Positions 44,284 through 54,674 of a stretch of 60,000 nt of DNA are shown one piece after another. The notes under the pieces are model-generated. The model was not told the origin of the DNA. It saw only the letters and a list, made by a program, of their open reading frames with translations, and searched no databases. This DNA comes from Adiantum capillus-veneris (Eukaryota; Streptophyta; Polypodiopsida; Polypodiales; Pteridaceae): NCBI GenBank assembly GCA_014529385.2, contig CM043944.1:52575268-52635267 (forward strand), written 5' to 3'. Each line of letters starts with the position of its first letter. Within the stretch, counting starts at the first letter, position 1. The position numbers were made by a program, and so were the translations under genes.

Positions 44284-44302
44284 GGTCCCACCGTGATCGC
44301 CA
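44284..44302 (-). other. Putative primer binding site, element B
   Basis: On the minus strand TGGCGATCACGGTGGGACC starts 13 bases after the LTR end. The same TGGC...CGGTGGGACC pattern occurs at the equivalent place in element C (48364-48382) and in the copy at 59549-59567. An offset, tRNA-acceptor-like site is known from Athila/Tat elements. The exact tRNA is not assigned. Confidence 0.6.
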
Positions 44303-44315
44303 AAATGAGAGCACC

Positions 44316-44842
44316 TGTAGCGCGGATAATGTGTCGTGCTCTCTACAGTGTGGGTGCCCCTCAGTGCAATGTGCGTGACAATCTCACTCAAACAAATGGA
44401 ACTCTCTCAAACAGAATGAAACACAAAAATAACGGATAACAACAGAGACACAACAATGGACCAGAACATGTGGACTCGACTAGCTCAAAGAACCATGTAC
44501 AGACTCTGGCGTGGCAGCACACTCAGCTCCAGCCCAGGACTCACAGGTACAAATGGGGTGTCGAGGCTCAGATGTGCAGGGATGGTGAAGCAGTGCTCTG
44601 TGTAAGACTCGCTCTAGACGACTACGTACAAGAAAATGATAATGACTCAACGGCTACTACTCATATATACAATCATAAAGAGCCACCAACGGCTCATAAA
44701 TGTCAGCCAGTGTGACCTGGCCACATGTCCACTAGGCCACCATCCGTATCCCTGCCACGTGTCACTGCCCAGAGTGTCCGTCCAGTGTGAACAGACCAGA
44801 CCAACTGTACTAACTGTAACTATGTCCTGTAGCCTGTCTACA
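44316..44842 (-). repeat. 5' LTR of element B (527 bp)
   Basis: It begins TGTAGCGCGGATAATG and ends GTAGCCTGTCTACA. Next to it at 44843-44847 is the GTTTT target duplication. The stretch 43993-44283 is leader sequence with repeated CTAGACCAGG units. Confidence 0.95.
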
Positions 44843-44990
44843 GTTTTCCAACAAACAAATTATGAAAATGATTTATTATTTTAAGTCAAGAGGGTCCAAA
44901 TCTGGGTGCAATTGTTGCACATCCGCCCACCTGGGAATCCGATGGATGCGTGGTCTGGCACGTCGAATTTCGCTAACGTAGAACGAGTTG
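44843..44990 (-). repeat. 5' LTR of element 3, second part
   Basis: It continues the LTR after element B: GTTTTCCAA..AAATTAT, GATTTATTA and the run through TCTGGCACGTCG match 28458-28600. Homology stops at CTAACGTAGAAC, and a G run begins within a few bases. The last about 270 bp of the LTR is absent. Confidence 0.92.
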
Positions 44991-44996
44991 GGCAAA

Positions 44997-45053
<57 letters not shown>

Positions 45054-45270
45054 GAGAGGGGGAGAGGCGAGTTGGGGGAGAGGGGAAACGAGGGGGTAGG
45101 GACGAGTTGGGGGGGGTAGGGCGAGTTGGGAGAGATGGGGAGAGGCGAGTTGGGAGAGGGGCAAGTTGGTGAGGGGGTAGGGCGCGGCCTGGGTAGGGGG
45201 ACGAGGGTGAGTGGGCAGGGGTGAGGAGGTGGGTAGGGCGAGGACAAGAGAGAAGTGTACATGGCGGGGG
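44997..45270 (+). repeat. 56-base G homopolymer and G-rich tract
   Basis: 44997-45052 is an uninterrupted run of G. It is followed by purine-rich sequence of GGCGAGTTGGGAGAG-type units to about 45270. The frames read across it (poly-Pro on the minus strand) are artefacts. It marks the junction between the truncated 5' LTR of element 3 and the interior of element C. Confidence 0.95.
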
Positions 45271-45396
45271 TGTGGGAGGTGGATAAGGGATGGGTAGGAA
45301 ACAACAGATCAAAAGCAGATATAGATACAATGCTAACCTAGCAGATACCTTGTAGTTATACTGGCAGCGGTTCTCCTATTGCGCTCCTTTGCGAGC

Positions 45397-46257
45397 TTAT
45401 CCAAGTGTGAATGCTTTTAGTAAAGGGTCGTCTGAGCAATCAACTTCTGTGACTTCTATGCTAGTTGGCTTAAGTGTTTCATTGGGCTCAGCTACGGTAG
45501 GAACACAGCAAAAGGGTGTGACCTCAGGCAAAGGTTGAATAGATAGTCTATAACAAGGCGTAGACTTGGTAGCTTCCAACCACTCTAGCAGATCTTCGTC
45601 TGAACCTTCAGGTGTAGTAGGCTGTTCTTGTTCAGGGTTGGTTTCCATTGACAAAGAAACTTGCTGCACCACGGGATTCATACCTCCTTCTAAGAGAATG
45701 GGTTGCATCGGGGAGCCAGAAGTATGTATCCACATGGCATCGTTTCCCCAATTATGAAGTGCTTTAGTGTGTCGCAGCCATGGTCTTCCAATGAGCAAGG
45801 GAAATCTGCCCTCCACCTGGGGAAGACGAACCACAACAAAATCCAAGTTAAAAATAAAGCCTTGTACCTGCAGAGGTACATTGTCAACTATGTCCACTGG
45901 GTAGACTGTCCGCTGGTCAGCCAATGTACCTGTGAAGGGAGCAGGGCGAGTAGGGTGTAGACCTAGAGCTAACATAGTGAACTCGGGCATCAGGTTGATG
46001 CTAGATCCACCATCCACTATCACTCCTGAGAATTGCCGACCCAAAACGGACACTGTCAGGCGAGGGCTTCTATAATCAGTGAGGGGAGTAGCGGGATTGG
46101 ATATCATATAGGACTTTGATGGTCGCACTAGGAGGTGCCCGCCACTAGGACCTGATCCGGGGTAAAGGGATTGAATAACTGCAAGGGTGTCACGTTTGAA
46201 ACTCATATCTAGTCGCAACATGTCGTAGAGGGACACTTGTTGGAAGGTGTTCTTCAA
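45397..46257 (-). pseudogene. Protease region of element C
   Basis: A 286-codon frame parallel to 41259-42278: KNTFQQVSLYDMLRLDMSFK, SVLGRQFSGVIVDGGSSINL (DGG active site), FPLLIGRPWLRHTKALHNWG. It ends at 45397, and the G-rich tract follows within 130 bases, so pol downstream of protease is deleted or displaced. Confidence 0.83.
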
Positions 46258-46488
46258 GACTGTCTCTGCTGTAAGCTTTTCTTGTTCTGCCCGTGGTTTC
46301 TCTGGTCCCTTTATCTTCTATAGATCGGAAACTGCTTCCAAGAAAGCGTAATCAATATCGGAGAGCAAAGATTTGGATTCTTTCTTGGCACTACGGGATG
46401 GCTTGTCATCAGTTGAAGGCAGGGTATCCACTGTTGTGAGAATGCGTGAGGGAGTTGAACTTGTTGGAATGCTAAGACCGAGAGCGGC

Positions 46489-48079
46489 TCACTGGGCTCG
46501 AGTGAGGACACTCGATGGCTCCTCTACCAGCTGCAGCTTATTTTGAGGCGGCTGAGGAACAGTGCTAATTGCTATCAGATTGAGCTTGGGAAAGGTAAAC
46601 TCATTTTGGCTTTGACTTGGGTTCGAAGCCGTGGATGCACGAAGTTTAGGGCAATCCTTACCGTAGTGATCCTTCGTTTCAGGGCAATGACGGTAGGGAG
46701 AGGACCCTTCGGGCAGAGGGAATTTGCTTTGGTAATGACCATATTCCCCGCATCTGTAGCACAAAATGGGCCGATTCAAAGGGCGAGGCGGTCCTTGCTC
46801 TTGGTGCACGGAGTTGGAGGTGGAGGCATAGAAGCTGAGGTGATGAGGGAGCATGGGTATGATAAAAGCTCTGAGAGGGAAAAGTGCTCTGCATACCTTG
46901 CAAGTTGCATAGGAGGGGTTGTCAGCAAAGGTGGCATATGGTGTGGATGGCCACAGGGAGAAACCATGCTGGATGTAGGTCCCTTGAGGTAGTAGCAGTC
47001 CTTGTCCTCATGCCCAGTTTTTTCGCAGAAGTGGCAATAAGCCGGAAGGGGACAGTCTTGTGGAGGGTGTCTTGGAGAGCGACACAAGCTGCACCATACC
47101 ATAGCTTTAGTCTCCTGTTGAGACCGATGCTCTTCTAGCTCTCTCTTGATTTGATCGAAAGCCTCGTGATGTGGGGGCTGCTCCTGTCTAAGAGAGATTG
47201 ATTTCTCCTCTTGAAGAGCGCGTTTTAGTTTTAGGTCTTCAAGTTCCCTACGTAAAGAAGTCAACGGATTAGGAGGACTTTCCGAAAACACTGAGGGGGT
47301 CTCTACCTGAGGGGAGTTGGTGAACAGCTTCCTAGCTCCCTCTATCCTAGTAGCAGCCGCGACAAACTCCTTCAGAGTGGCGTCAAGTCGGAGACTCTCT
47401 CGGAGTTTTTGCTGAGAAGTTTTGGGAAGAGCCTTCTCCACCCACTTCTTAACCATGAATTCACCCGGTTGCTGAGGAAGCTTAGCAACCAAAGACTTGG
47501 TTTTAGTCAGAGTTCTGCAAAAGTCTCCTCTTGCTGGAGCACCATGTTGGTCAACTCATCCAAAACCTTTTCCTGATAGTCACCTGGTCTGAATGCTGCA
47601 TAGAACTGTTGTCTTAAAGCTGCCCAAGTTGCAAAATGGTTCTCTGCAAAGTGACTGTACCACTTGTCTGCTAAGCCATCCAAGGTAGATGGAAAGAGTA
47701 CCAAATAAGCATCTTCTCTATTAAGACCACGACCCCTACAGAGAGATACAAACCTCCTTGCATGGTCGTCTGCATCTTCTGAGGAGAGTCCCTTGAAAGT
47801 AGGAAACTTGATGTTTACCTTTGCCAAAACACTAGCCAACGCCTCCATAGCCTCTTGCTCAATAGCTTGCTGTAACAAAATGGGAGAGAGCTTTACTGGG
47901 GAAGGTGACCTAGAAGATGTGGAACCGGATGGAGGAATGGATGATGCCGTATGTGGAGGTATGGGTGATGAGGTTGGTGGACTTCTACTAGGTACCAAGG
48001 GTTGACGTCTTCTGTTATAGTACTTCAGAGGACTCAGGAGTGCGCTTTGACGCTCTAATGACCGCCTTGTATGTGTCAT
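46489..48079 (-). pseudogene. gag of element C
   Basis: Frames 47507-48079, 46776-47492 and 46489-46854 line up with element B gag. They read MTHTRRSLERQSALLSPLKY, the core FPTFKGLSSEDADDHARRFV, then knuckles CSLCRSPRHPPQDC, CHFCEKTGHEDKDC (intact second Cys, unlike element B), CYRCGEYGHYQSKF (last Cys lost) and YRHCPETKDHYGKDC. Two frame changes break it. 48080-48396 is leader with CTAGACCAGG-type repeats. Confidence 0.84.
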
Positions 48080-48363
48080 GCAGTGATCACAAACCCAACC
48101 AAGCTTTGGGCAAGAAGACCTTTAACTGGCTCAACACAGGTCTAGACTCTACTAGACCAGGGTGAGTAACTAGACCACCTGGTCCAGCCAGGACAAGGAA
48201 GGACTAGACCAGGACGAGAGCTGGTTGGACCAAGGCGAGAGAGGACCAGACCAGCAGGCTCATTGGTCAGCAGGCTCATTGGTCAAGGCGAAGTAGGCGA
48301 GGCTAGGTAAAACCCAGCTAGCTTCTCGATTTGCACCTCAACAGAGAGTGAGACTTCAGTTGA

Positions 48364-48382
48364 GGTCCCACCGGGCGTGCCA
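48364..48382 (-). other. Putative primer binding site, element C
   Basis: Minus strand TGGCACGCCCGGTGGGACC, starting 14 bases after the LTR end, is equivalent to the site in element B. Confidence 0.6.
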
Positions 48383-48396
48383 AAAATGAGAGCACC

Positions 48397-48974
48397 TGTA
48401 GCGCGGATAGTGTGTCGTGCTCTCTACAGTGGGTGCTCCTCAGTGCAATGTGCGTGACATCACTCAAAACAAAATGAAAACAAAGGAAACAATAGATAAC
48501 AGCGGATCAACACAGAGACACAACAGTAACAGACCAGAACATATGGACTCGACTATCTCAAAGAACCGAAACAGACTCTGGCGTGGCAACACACTCAGCT
48601 CCAGCCCATAACTCACGGGTACAATGGGGTGTCGAGGCTCAGATGTGAAGGGATGGTGTAGACGTGCTGTGTATAGACTCTCTACTCTAGACGACGACAC
48701 GGGCCCATATATGAAGAAGATGATAATCATGACCCAACCGCTACTACTCATGTGTACCACCATAAAGAGCCACCAACGGCTCATAAATGTCAGCCATCTA
48801 TGTCTATCCCCAAACTGAGTGGTGGTGGTGACCTGGCCACGATGTTCACTAGACCACCGTCCGTATCCCTGCCACGTGTCACTGCCCAGCCCAGAGAGTC
48901 CGTCCAGTGTGAACGAGACCAGACCAACTGTACTAATTGTGTGTCCTGTGAAAGTGACATTGTAGCCTGCTACA
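48397..48974 (-). repeat. 5' LTR of element C (578 bp)
   Basis: It pairs with 26322-26899 at the same length and about 92 percent identity by eye. It is followed by GGTCT (48975-48979), the target duplication. Confidence 0.93.
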
Positions 48975-48979
48975 GGTCT

Positions 48980-49398
48980 AAAAGCATCATATATGAAAAG
49001 CTGACTTGCAAAAGCTAATATTTGCAAAATCTAGTTTTCAGAGTTTTGCTACAAGGTGGATGTGTAGTGCTGATGCTTATTCTGTTGGGGTGCGCCTTTT
49101 GGCCTCAAAGATCCGGAGTTTGATATTGGAGATTCTTTGGTGGCCTATTTTTGCTTCAGCTCTCTGTTATAGTTGCCCTCCCCTCCTTTGTTCCTAGCCT
49201 TTGATGTATCGCCCATCTTTTGCAACTCTATAGCACTGGTAGCTTTCCCCTATGGTTTGTTGTACTTGTCACTTTTCAAGAGTCTTTTCACTACGAGTTT
49301 CGTTTATATTGTGATGCATATGGGCTGATGTAATGCCTACGTGCTTGTAACTCGGTTACTTAATACATAAAGCCCTCTCTTTTTGCCTCAAAAAAAAG
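48980..49398 (+). mobile_element. LINE-like 3' tail fragment with poly(A)
   Basis: The sequence resembles the C-terminal and 3' UTR region of a plant L1 element. It has a frame ending near 49197, a T-rich UTR, ACATAAAGCCC, then CTCAAAAAAAAGG at 49387-49400. GGTCTAA occurs before (48975) and after (49399), which may be a target duplication but overlaps that of element C. The 5' boundary is uncertain. Confidence 0.5.
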
Positions 49399-49399
49399 G

Positions 49400-50051
49400 T
49401 CTAATTTAATCTAGTGAGTATTATACATCATTGAGCTAGCATTTGTGTAATCTCATGGTTGTCTTGTAAACTACCATGAGCTCATGTCTTGCCTTTTAAT
49501 TAAGGCGAACCTGGATTTGTTTGTATGCTCATCTAGGTATATCATACAGATGGAGCTGACACTGGAGAAGCTTGTTATTTGCAGTATAGCATGTTGTTAT
49601 TCCTTCAGTTGATATCACAAAATATCTTGGAGATGACTTTAATGAAACAAGCTTGATCCGAGGCAATTATTTATTATGTGGGCATGTTTTACCAACTACC
49701 TATTGATTCAGAGGGTTTAGACTAAAGAGTTCACTTTGGGTTTTCGCACAGCACATGAGAAAGCATTGAGCAAAGCTATTAAAATATAAAAAGCTTATAT
49801 ATGCTTCCCAATCTTGCAGCATTAGATCTTCTAGGTAAAACACGCCCAAGAGATAGATCTGTAGCCTTTGCTCGAGATTGTCTGCTTGAAACCATCTCCG
49901 TTAAATTTCTAAAACCAGATAAAGTAGTAAGTGACGGTGTATTTTTTGCTAAACAAGCTTTGTGAAGTGTTGCGCTATATGTGCAGATGTTTCCAACAGA
50001 TGCTCATCGTTGAATAGTATGTGCAGACTATCAATTAGGTGATTAATCCCA
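49400..50051 (+). other. Upstream region of the SAS-6 gene
   Basis: This is AT-rich unique-looking sequence with no transposon frame recognised. A short exon-like segment at about 49819-49930 reads LDLLGKTRPRDRSVAFARDC between a TTGCAG acceptor-like site and a GTAAGT donor-like site. It is not part of any SAS-6 I know. It could be an upstream exon, a neighbouring gene or chance. Confidence 0.35.
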
Positions 50052-50210
50052 ATGGATGATGTCAAATTGAACCATATGGAGAGTAGCTCCACCCTTTTTG
50101 AGAAGGCAATTCCAGTCAGAGTTACCAAATTGCCAGGATCAGAAGATCGCCTTATGGAGCTTACTGTGAGAATTATCATGGGGATCAGTAAAGTTCATAG
50201 AGCCAGCAAG
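50052..50210 (+). CDS. SAS6: SAS-6 centriole cartwheel protein, first exon
   Basis: The ATG at 50052 opens 53 codons that end exactly at AAG|GTATTT. STLFEKAIPVRVTKLPGSED followed by RLMELTVRI corresponds to the start of the SAS-6 N-terminal globular head. The next exon continues in phase 0. SAS-6 dimers and their head-to-head rings set the nine-fold symmetry of centrioles and basal bodies. Seed plants that lack motile sperm have lost it, so its presence points to a plant with flagellated sperm. The start is assigned because no in-frame extension is evident upstream. Confidence 0.85.
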
Positions 50211-50367
50211 GTATTTTGCAGATGGATACACTCAGACATTCCTGCATTGCACACATGAAGACCATGCATGCAGCAGAAATCACTTGAATCACTTGATATG
50301 GTTGATAGTGACTTGTTGCTTCTCAAACTCGAAAATCTAATAGCCTGTTGAATCTTGATACTTGCAG
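50211..50367 (+). other. SAS6: Intron 1 of SAS-6
   Basis: 157 bases begin GTATTT and end CTTGCAG. Splicing joins ...RASK to LLRMQL, which restores the continuous SAS-6 sequence, so both sites are supported by protein homology. Confidence 0.85.
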
Positions 50368-50552
50368 CTTTTAAGAATGCAGCTCACCAATGAAGCAGAC
50401 CCGTTTTTTCTTTACTTTCTTGAAGTTAGTGAAGATGATTTTCAAAGCTTGAAGGTTGAACAATGCATACTTGTAGATTTTACCACTTTTCCTTACAAAT
50501 TCATAGAGCTTTTGGAGCATTGTATCGATGCTGGAAGCCATGATACTCCCAG
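50368..50552 (+). CDS. SAS6: SAS-6 centriole cartwheel protein, second exon
   Basis: 61 codons plus two bases encode LTNEADPFFLYFLEVSEDDF and then QSLKVEQCILVDFTTFPYKF, followed by IELLEHC. This is the most conserved block of the SAS-6 head: animal SAS-6 has DPFFLYNLVISEEDFQSLK and LLVDFLAFPQKFI in the same order. The exon ends at CCCAG|GTTAGC, leaving an AG that would complete an arginine codon. The next exon, expected to encode a VETNxFKxLTHLSL block, is not found in the remaining 9.4 kb. Either intron 2 is very long because of transposons or the gene is broken. Confidence 0.92.
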
Positions 50553-52740
50553 GTTAGCATTTTTTTCTACCTCATTGAAAATGTTTTCAAATTAGTTGCT
50601 AGTATTACTCTTTCCTTGTGTAGTTCTATACTTATAATCAATTAAGCCTTGTATCAGGTTGTTGTAGGGTTGTTTGTCCTTGTTTGATGTTGCGCTAGTC
50701 AGAGAGTGTTACTAGTAGAAAGTGAAGCATGACATGCCCCATTGCTATAGCTCGTTTTTGAGGTTGTTGAGGCTTGTACTATGCTCCGGTCTCCTTAGTC
50801 AAGGAGAGTATCGTTTTGAGTACTTGAGGAGCTAGGAACATGCTTTAGCCAATTGCAATGAGAAAAAGGTTTTGAACAATCCTTTTCAAGGTTGCTTGCA
50901 AGGTGATCTTCTTTTTGAGTGAAAGAAGATGCCTTAAGTTGTAAAGTAGCAAACAGTTTGGAATGAAAAGAGCTTCTTGATAGAGATTGTCTTTTTATAG
51001 ACCATCTTAGCTATGTACAGCTCTGTATGGAGATATTCCCATTTGAGGCGTCCACATGACCTCTGCGTACAAAGTAATACAGCTACTCTGCTAAAAGGCC
51101 CAAGGCTTTTCACATAAAAAGCAATAACCCAAAAAGTTGAGTGCTCACAAAACTGAGGTGCATCTGTGCTTGTTTGGCTAAAACAGGTCCTGATTTTCGA
51201 TCTCAAATCTGGTCAATTACATGCACAACTGCAGCATGTAGCAGCTTTTCTAGAGTCCCTCACGATGATATCTTACATGCAACAGGTCTGCAACATCATC
51301 AAGCGGCCATTCAATAGCCAGACTGCCATGTCATCACTGTATGTGTGATAGCCTCCTATCGGAACAGAGCTTCTCCATACCTAATGCAGTAGTGGTTGGG
51401 ATGCCTGGCCGGTTCTTCAAGATTTATGCAGCTACAGCATGCACAACTCCTTCAGGATTGGGGGTGGATATGTTTGTTTTCCGACTTCATTGTAGGAAAC
51501 CTAAATTGGCACTATGCTTCTCCAGAGTGGTTGCTTTTGTGTTCTATGTATTAGCCACCTTGATGGATGGTTTATAGTTCTTTTGTCCATGTTAGCTCCA
51601 GACATTAGTTTGAGACATCTACCACCGTTTAGTGAGGAGTTTCAGAGACAGCCTTGATCTGGAACTCCTATGTCATTGACATTGAGGGAAGACAGCTTGG
51701 TCATAGATATTGACCGGACTACTTTGGGATGGAATTTTTGGTTCTTCATCGGTGGAGTGACCTCTCTCTAGATCCATGGATTCATTGGGCATTCCTAAGC
51801 AATCCTTGGAGTTAGGGGAGGTACTATGCCTGAATGGTACAGGGACATGCAAAGGTTTTACTCAAGATCCTTTTTATGGATTGTAGGGGTTTTTATGAGG
51901 ATGAAAATGATCAGAATACCCCCACAGAGCACTTTGCAGGGGCGTTATTTTCACTGTTTGTTAATATCTCTAGTTCTCCTCTGATTTTGAAAACCCTGCT
52001 TTCACCAGCCTTGAATGGAGTTGGGTACAAGCTGTAGGCCAGCTTGGGAGACAATATCAAGTGGATTGTAGTTTCTGTCCAGCTGCTGCTGCACGGGGAT
52101 TATGAATTTGGGATGGTTGGCCTTAGGGAGTGCTTTCATGGGATCCAAGGGATTGGCTCTGGCCTAAAATTTTGCAACAGTGCCTTTATATCATTTTTAG
52201 AGTAGACAGTGAGGATTGGTGGACATATTCTAATGGGACAACGTGCCCACCACTCTGGCTCTTAGGTTTGGTCAAAGGGTGGTCAATCTGTGCAGTTCTT
52301 ACCACCTTTTGGCAATACTTACAGGACAGTTGATTGCCATATCAAATCTCCTACTTTATGTGACCGATTACCTGTGGGGGTCCTCTAGTCAAATGTGGAT
52401 GGAGAAGATGGGTCATGACCCACTTTCCTCCAATGGGCCATGACACCACTTGCCTCGTGTATACTTGAAGCCCCGGAGTCTATCTTATATGGCTTGTGGA
52501 CTTTCCTTCAAGCTCATATAGTCTGACAGGCGATGTGATGGGTTTTAGCCTTGTTTGCATGCATTATTGCATCTTGTACTGATCTTTGGGTTTTCCCCTT
52601 TTGATTATGCATGTATTATGCTTGGGGTTTTCTAATATTTGGTTGTATCTAGATGTTGGCTATGGTCGAATTTGTTATTTTGCCTTTTTATGTAATACTA
52701 AGTGTATAAGCCCAACTTTCAATAAAAGGGAGAAATGGAA
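50553..52740 (+). other. Probable long intron 2 or gene-flanking sequence
   Basis: No known domain is recognised in about 2.2 kb. Short frames (51166-51348, 51341-51577, 51834-52037, 52130-52333) show no repeat of SAS-6 and no transposon motifs. A CAATAAAAG near 52723 with the upstream T-rich stretch resembles a polyadenylation region. A second minus-oriented LINE tail-like sequence begins at about 52732. Confidence 0.4.
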
Positions 52741-52900
52741 TGAACTGAAATGAAACGTATATTTACATCTGCAAAAGTTCTAAAAGACCTTTGAGACAAG
52801 AAAATAAGTCATTGACACATGATTTAAATGTCCCATATAGAAAACAGCAAAAAATAAAGTAACAAACTCTAAAATGTGAACAAATAAGCGAGTCAGTAGA
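52732..52900 (-). mobile_element. Possible family-1 LINE tail fragment
   Basis: GAGAAATGG-AATG-AACTGAAATGAAAC, followed by TTTACATCTGCAAAAG and GACCTTTGAGAC, parallels the 3' end of LINE copy A (9138-9190) at lower similarity. Only a short 3' piece is recognisable. The stretch 52900-53734 has no recognised gene; it includes a polar 82-codon frame at 53024-53272 and repeated AGAGTTTTGAGAGCTC-type sequence of unknown origin. Confidence 0.45.
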
Positions 52901-53734
52901 GCCAGCTGGTGCACTATCTACCAAACTCTTATCTCCTTAGTGGGCTGCCCTTGCTAGTACCATCACAGGAACTCTTTCATAGGCCGTTGTAGTATGGCAT
53001 CAATCTCTTACATGTGAAGATCCTTGGAGGACCTGCTCTATGTCTCAATTACAGTATGGATGAAGCCCGAGGCTTGCAAGGCACGAGGCAAGAAGGAGGT
53101 TGAAGCACATGAAGGCTTGATAAGCAAGTTCAAGGGGAGGAGGGAACTAGGAGATCTCTATCTCTTTATCTCTCAACTAAGCAAGACAAGGAAGTACCAA
53201 GGGCAATTAGAGCAAGACATTCAGAGGAGAAGTTTGGAGCTTATTGTTGGCAATTGTGGCAAAAGAAATTAGAGACACGGACGGAGAGAGTTTGAATTCT
53301 TTCCAACAAGGGGACACAAAGACAGAGGGAGTTTGGAGAACTTTTTGCAAAGCTCTTGTCAGCAATTGAAGAGGAGAATAATGACAATCAAATGAGAGTT
53401 TTGAGAGCTCTTGACCACAACAGAGGAGAGAGTTTTCTCGAAGGCAATCAACGAGAGAAACTTTGTGGAGCTCATAAGGGCAATTGAAGCCGGAAGAATG
53501 GCATGGAGAAGATTTTCATCACCATCATCAATTTAAGCTTTGCTAATTATTTTGAGAAGTCATGGAGCAGTTAACGGCCCACACAATCTTGTAAAGGGAG
53601 CTTAAACTCCTAGTTCTCAGTTAATCCAAGTGACGGTGTTGTTAACAGCCTGCCTTGGCTATTGATTAATATGTACCTAAAGCTTTACTCAATTCATTGA
53701 TGATTATGGTGATTGTCGGAGCTGTCAGTGTCTG

Positions 53735-54476
53735 GGAGTACCAGGATTTGTTAGGTGTGCCAGATAGAGCCAGAGACAGAGCTACATTACATATGTCACT
53801 GCCCAATATACTATGAGACACGAGGCCGCTTTCAGTGTCTATTCAGAGAGGGTTTTGGGTCACTTTCTAGAGTCATGAGATACTAGGATCAGAGATGCCT
53901 CGGATTATACTTACGGGAGATTCGCAAACACAAAGAGGACCTCTTGAAGAGGGGCACAATGAGAGAGATTCATCGACAGTGGAAGAGTACAGATTTCTTT
54001 CAGTCACAGACAGAGGAGTTCGAGCAGCCCCCACATCATAACAACACCAGAGGCGCACAAGAGACATACTGCTTGATCGGGCGATAGAGTTGGGGCGGTC
54101 CCGTCGCCCACGGACGAGGGGGCCCTCTCGACATCGACGCAGATTGCGACAGAGGATCCATACCATACTGGCGCGACATAGGAGCCGTCCCGACAGAGTG
54201 CCTACCTTGGAGGACATTAAGTCTCTATAGCCTTTTGGATACTGATGTATATGTATATGATGCCTCGACTGTCAGAGAGCTCCATTGTATCAGCTCACCC
54301 TTTGTATTCCCTTTGTATCAGCTTTCACCCCACCCCTACCCACTATTTTCTTTTTAGTTCTTTGTACTTTTTGAACCTAGACTTGGTATTAGATTCACCA
54401 CATGTAACCTTCTGGTCTCATAGGTCATTTTGGCCTTTTGAAGATGTTAATATTACATTTCATTTCATTTCATTTC
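53735..54476 (+). mobile_element. Family-1 LINE 3' fragment, copy B
   Basis: This plus-strand copy matches the 3' third of copy A. It has the zinc-knuckle region ETELHYICHC, FREGFGSLSRVMRY, RCLGL, the RAIELGRSRRPRTRG segment, and a 3' UTR ending in CATTT repeats at 54449-54476. It is 5'-truncated at about 53735 and frame-broken. Confidence 0.8.
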
Positions 54477-54484
54477 TCACACCT

Positions 54485-54672
54485 CTCACAGCCAAAGGCC
54501 CCGCGCCTTCTCGGCTCACGTTTCGAACACAAATCCCCCGACAACGTAGTATTGGCCATTGGAACCCTACTCTTAACACTTGAAACATCACCTCGTCCTT
54601 CCTTAGATGTCCACTTTCTTCGTGGCATTGCTCCAGCACCATGCCTATCTCTTCCTTATAATCCTTTGACAT
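54485..54672 (-). pseudogene. Ty3 integrase zinc-domain fragment
   Basis: The minus frame reads VLEQCHEESGHLRKDEVMFQ, then VLRVGFQWPIL, matching the CH...GH and F.WP pattern of the integrase N-terminal zinc domain (H-H-C-C). It lies between two oppositely oriented LINE fragments. No other part of the source element is seen. Confidence 0.5.
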
Positions 54673-54674
54673 AG

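Larger units (their letters stand above)
32623..44842 (-). mobile_element. Element B: 12.2 kb Athila/Tat-like Ty3 element
   Basis: The LTRs are at 32623-33153 (3') and 44316-44842 (5'), with target duplication GTTTT at 32618-32622 and 44843-44847. Order on the minus strand: gag with several zinc knuckles, protease with DGG, RT, RNase H, integrase, a G-rich spacer and an extra 450-codon frame before the 3' LTR. RT motif SFMDGFSGYNQ and protease LLIGRPWL are typical of the non-chromodomain Athila/Tat side of plant Ty3 elements. By eye the LTRs differ by about 3 percent. A few stops, several explained by single transitions, and a 1138 bp insertion break pol. Confidence 0.92.
27491..44990 (-). 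mobile_element. Element 3: internally deleted Ty3 element carrying intact gag-protease
   Basis: On the minus strand its parts are 5' LTR (44990-44843 plus 32622-31643, split by element B), primer site, a 592-codon gag-protease frame, a short RT start, a chromodomain-like tail, polypurine tract and 3' LTR. Most of RT and all of RNase H and the integrase core are absent. The far 5' end of the 5' LTR (about 270 bp) is lost at the G run near 44990. Such gag-only derivatives resemble the plant TR-GAG class, which depend on partner elements for enzymes. Confidence 0.87.
26322..48974 (-). mobile_element. Element C: outer LTR retrotransposon of the nest
   Basis: The two 578 bp LTRs (26322-26899 and 48397-48974) are flanked by the same 5 bp, GGTCT, at 26317-26321 and 48975-48979, so they are one insertion. 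Its own sequence is 26322 to about 27490 and about 45050 to 48974; everything between is element 3 and what element 3 contains. The remaining interior holds gag and protease on the right and about 550 bases of 3' sequence on the left. RT, RNase H and integrase are missing. By eye the LTRs differ by about 8 percent, the oldest of the nest. Confidence 0.88.

Noticed and set aside
44876-45330. Polyproline frames on the minus strand
   Set aside because: They are the G homopolymer and its G-rich flank; not genes.
53024-53272. 82-codon frame rich in Lys/Glu/Arg
   Set aside because: No recognised domain, followed by many stops; too short and polar to call a gene.
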